Source: Hybos culiciformis
Taxonomy: Eukaryota > Arthropoda > Insecta > Diptera > Hybotidae
DNA length: 64,000 bases
Direction of reading: 5' to 3'
Assembly: GCA_964007475.1 (NCBI GenBank)
Contig: OZ023275.1
Span: forward strand, 2,790,001-2,854,000
Positions within the stretch are counted from its first letter, which is position 1. Every line of letters begins with the position of its first letter. The position numbers and the translations under genes were made by a program. Below, one piece after another: positions 62,398 through 64,000 of this stretch. The notes beneath the pieces were generated by a model. The model saw only the letters and a list, made by a program, of their open reading frames with translations. It did not search any database and was not told where the DNA came from.

Positions 62398-63165
62398 CAT
62401 AGGTGTCTAAACTATGACCGTTTGACAGCCACATTGCAAAGAAAAAAAATTTGCTGAGCCACACATACAATATTAAAATAAAAATTAACTCTATGTAGTC
62501 TTACAAAAATAAATTAACTTTTTTGTATTATTAATTTTTTTAATTTGAATTAGATGTATAGTTACATATTTATTTTAAATTTGTAAAAGTTTCTCTTCAA
62601 GCTTGGATTTCATAAAGATGGAAAAAATTAAAATTAATGAGATGGATGAATTTGCTTTTGTTGAACAAGCAAATCGTTATTGGCTACAATATACGAGGTT
62701 GCAATTCTTATTTTCAAAATGTTTGTCAGTGATCTTTGTCCTATTTTTGTTTTTTGTATGCTTTATTCTTGCAAATAATTGTTCACAAATATAGATTCTG
62801 CCATAAGCTGAAGACATTAATAAAGCATGATTGTGAAAGTTAGGGTATTTATCGCAGGGTAGGTAATAACTCCAGTAAAGAAACATTCCCAAATTTTTCC
62901 TTCAGTTGAATGGTACTTTCATTGGAATATTTGAAGGTAATTTATTTATTTCTATAGAAAATGGGCTGTAGAAAATATGTAGAAATACTTATCATTTTTT
63001 CGAAAATCTTGAAATCTATCTAATCTAATCTTGAATTAAATCAAAAATGAATGCAACATATTTTGCATATTTTATGCAACTCACAGGTTTCTGTACTGGA
63101 ATATGTAAATTTAAATGTTTTCATAATTTGCGTTCGGGCCGCATTTTAAAGGCTTTTGGGCTTCT
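62398..63165. mobile_element. Decayed hAT-like element, putative ends
   Basis: The left end reads CATAGGTGTCTAAACTATGA, then CAGCCACATTGC and later GAGCCACACATAC. This resembles hAT termini of the 'CAGGGGTGTCCAAACTATGGCC...GCCACAT' type. Near the other side GTTCGGGCCGCATTTTAAAG (63133-63152) resembles the inward 'GGGCCGCAT' part of such elements. The terminal bases on the right are missing or mutated and no 8-bp duplication is visible, so the pairing of these ends is uncertain. The interior contains a 58-codon frame. Confidence 0.35.
62618..62794 (+). CDS. Unrecognised 58-residue frame with membrane segment
   Basis: An ATG in acceptable insect context (AAAG before it, G after) opens a 58-codon frame ending at TAG (62792-62794). 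Residues 1-30 are polar or charged (EKIKINEMDEFAFVEQANRY is residues 2-21). Residues about 35-52 are strongly hydrophobic, like a single transmembrane helix, followed by a short polar tail. AATAAA lies 25 nt after the stop (62819-62824). No family is recognised. It lies within the putative hAT-like element, so it may be a passenger or chance frame; the T-rich DNA alone could create the hydrophobic stretch. Confidence 0.15.
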   Translation: MEKIKINEMDEFAFVEQANRYWLQYTRLQFLFSKCLSVIFVLFLFFVCFILANNCSQI

Positions 63166-64000
63166 ATTCACTAACCGAAGATCTTGTTTCCTGACGACAT
63201 AGAATGAATAATTCGTTCCTGTTGAATAAAAAGGATTCGCAAGGCGATAAATAAACTTTGTTTTGTTCGAATGTCAAATTTTTGTTTGCAACCCTAAAGA
63301 TAAAAAATTCTTATGCTTTTCGATATCTGCGACAAAGTAATTTTTCATTTAAATTTAATTGAATGAGAGTAGATATACTTAATATAATAATTTTCTTGAA
63401 ATAAGTTGAGAAATTTTTTTTTTAATAATAATTAAGTCGACAAATAATTGAAGAAAATGGATACTAGTTAAATGGGGAAAAAAAATCTCGTTAACTATAA
63501 AATAAAGGGAATTGAAAGTTATATTTTAAATTTTGTCTTCAAAATATAAAAGTTTTATTTTTTTTGTTTTACTCTCGAAGAAAATTAAAGTGAAAAACTA
63601 GTTGCAATTTGTTATAATGTCACTTCATTTTATTGCACACTAAGAATAATTGCTGCTATGTGTCTTTTAGCTTTGAAAGTGCTACATTTTCAAAGAAACG
63701 CAGTAAATTTGTTAAGAAGTAAATTTTGTTTATGGCATTAAGTAAAAATAGCGAATAAAATGAAAAAATAAGAATAAAAATGAAAAAAAAAAAAATTATC
63801 AAATTTATATTTTCTTTCCTTAATGTTGTACATTTTTGTTTATTTTCTTTTTCTACTTTCTACTGCGAAGAATGATAAAAGAGAAAATTTATGGTGCATA
63901 AAGATTTCTTCCGACAGATAACAATAATTTCTCCTTTTTTTTTTTAGTTCAGTTCAACATCTACGAAAAGGAAGAAATATCTTTGATAGGTATCTAAATT
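63166..64000. other. A/T-rich gene-free stretch to window end
   Basis: Nothing recognised. The first about 120 bp are moderately richer in G+C than the remainder. Confidence 0.45.

Overview
This window looks like a gene-poor stretch of an insect nuclear genome: an intergenic desert or part of a very large intron. By eye it is about 80% A+T, with long A and T runs, TA and TAA microsatellites and many ATACATATGTACATA-like strings of the kind common in higher Diptera. I infer 'insect, probably dipteran'; no protein-coding gene in the window allows a firmer call. I find no bacterial-type gene organisation, rRNA, intact tRNA, CRISPR array or credible host exon. The open frames seen are nearly all products of A/T-rich composition (runs of F, K, I, N, Y) and most lack an ATG.

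The content that can be supported is mobile-element debris. Two different 5'-truncated non-LTR retrotransposon tails lie in tandem on the + strand: 8945-9493, with a TAAA-repeat tail, and about 9967-10334, with a poly(A) tail. A second, frame-damaged copy of the latter family lies inverted about 39.5 kb away (49821-50122, - strand). DNA-transposon-like non-autonomous elements are frequent. They include a hAT-like element at 4518-4847 with a related solo end at 48428-48490; a hAT-like element with GGAGTC-hexamer ends at 25984-26501; and a decayed hAT-like pair of ends at 62398-63165 that encloses a 58-codon open frame.

Other inverted-repeat elements are a 241-bp element with 9-bp target duplications (23665-23905), two elements with CACTGAG-type TIRs next to TA (16512-17687 and 43355-43686), a 276-bp TA-flanked element with CCTAGTGTACATG ends (54368-54643) and a nested inverted-repeat element rich in GTTGAA (33971-34206). 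Relics of widespread insect interspersed repeats occur at 6329-6445, 9838-9935 and 23392-23620.

The most unusual structure is a pair of opposed tRNA-like sequences (A-box and B-box) forming a foldback at 17036-17409, with a second, differently arranged pair at 25547-25720. It may be a tRNA-derived SINE-like family propagated as a palindrome. The gaps between features are A/T-rich DNA with microsatellites and a few hairpins. No genes act together here, so no pathway can be described.
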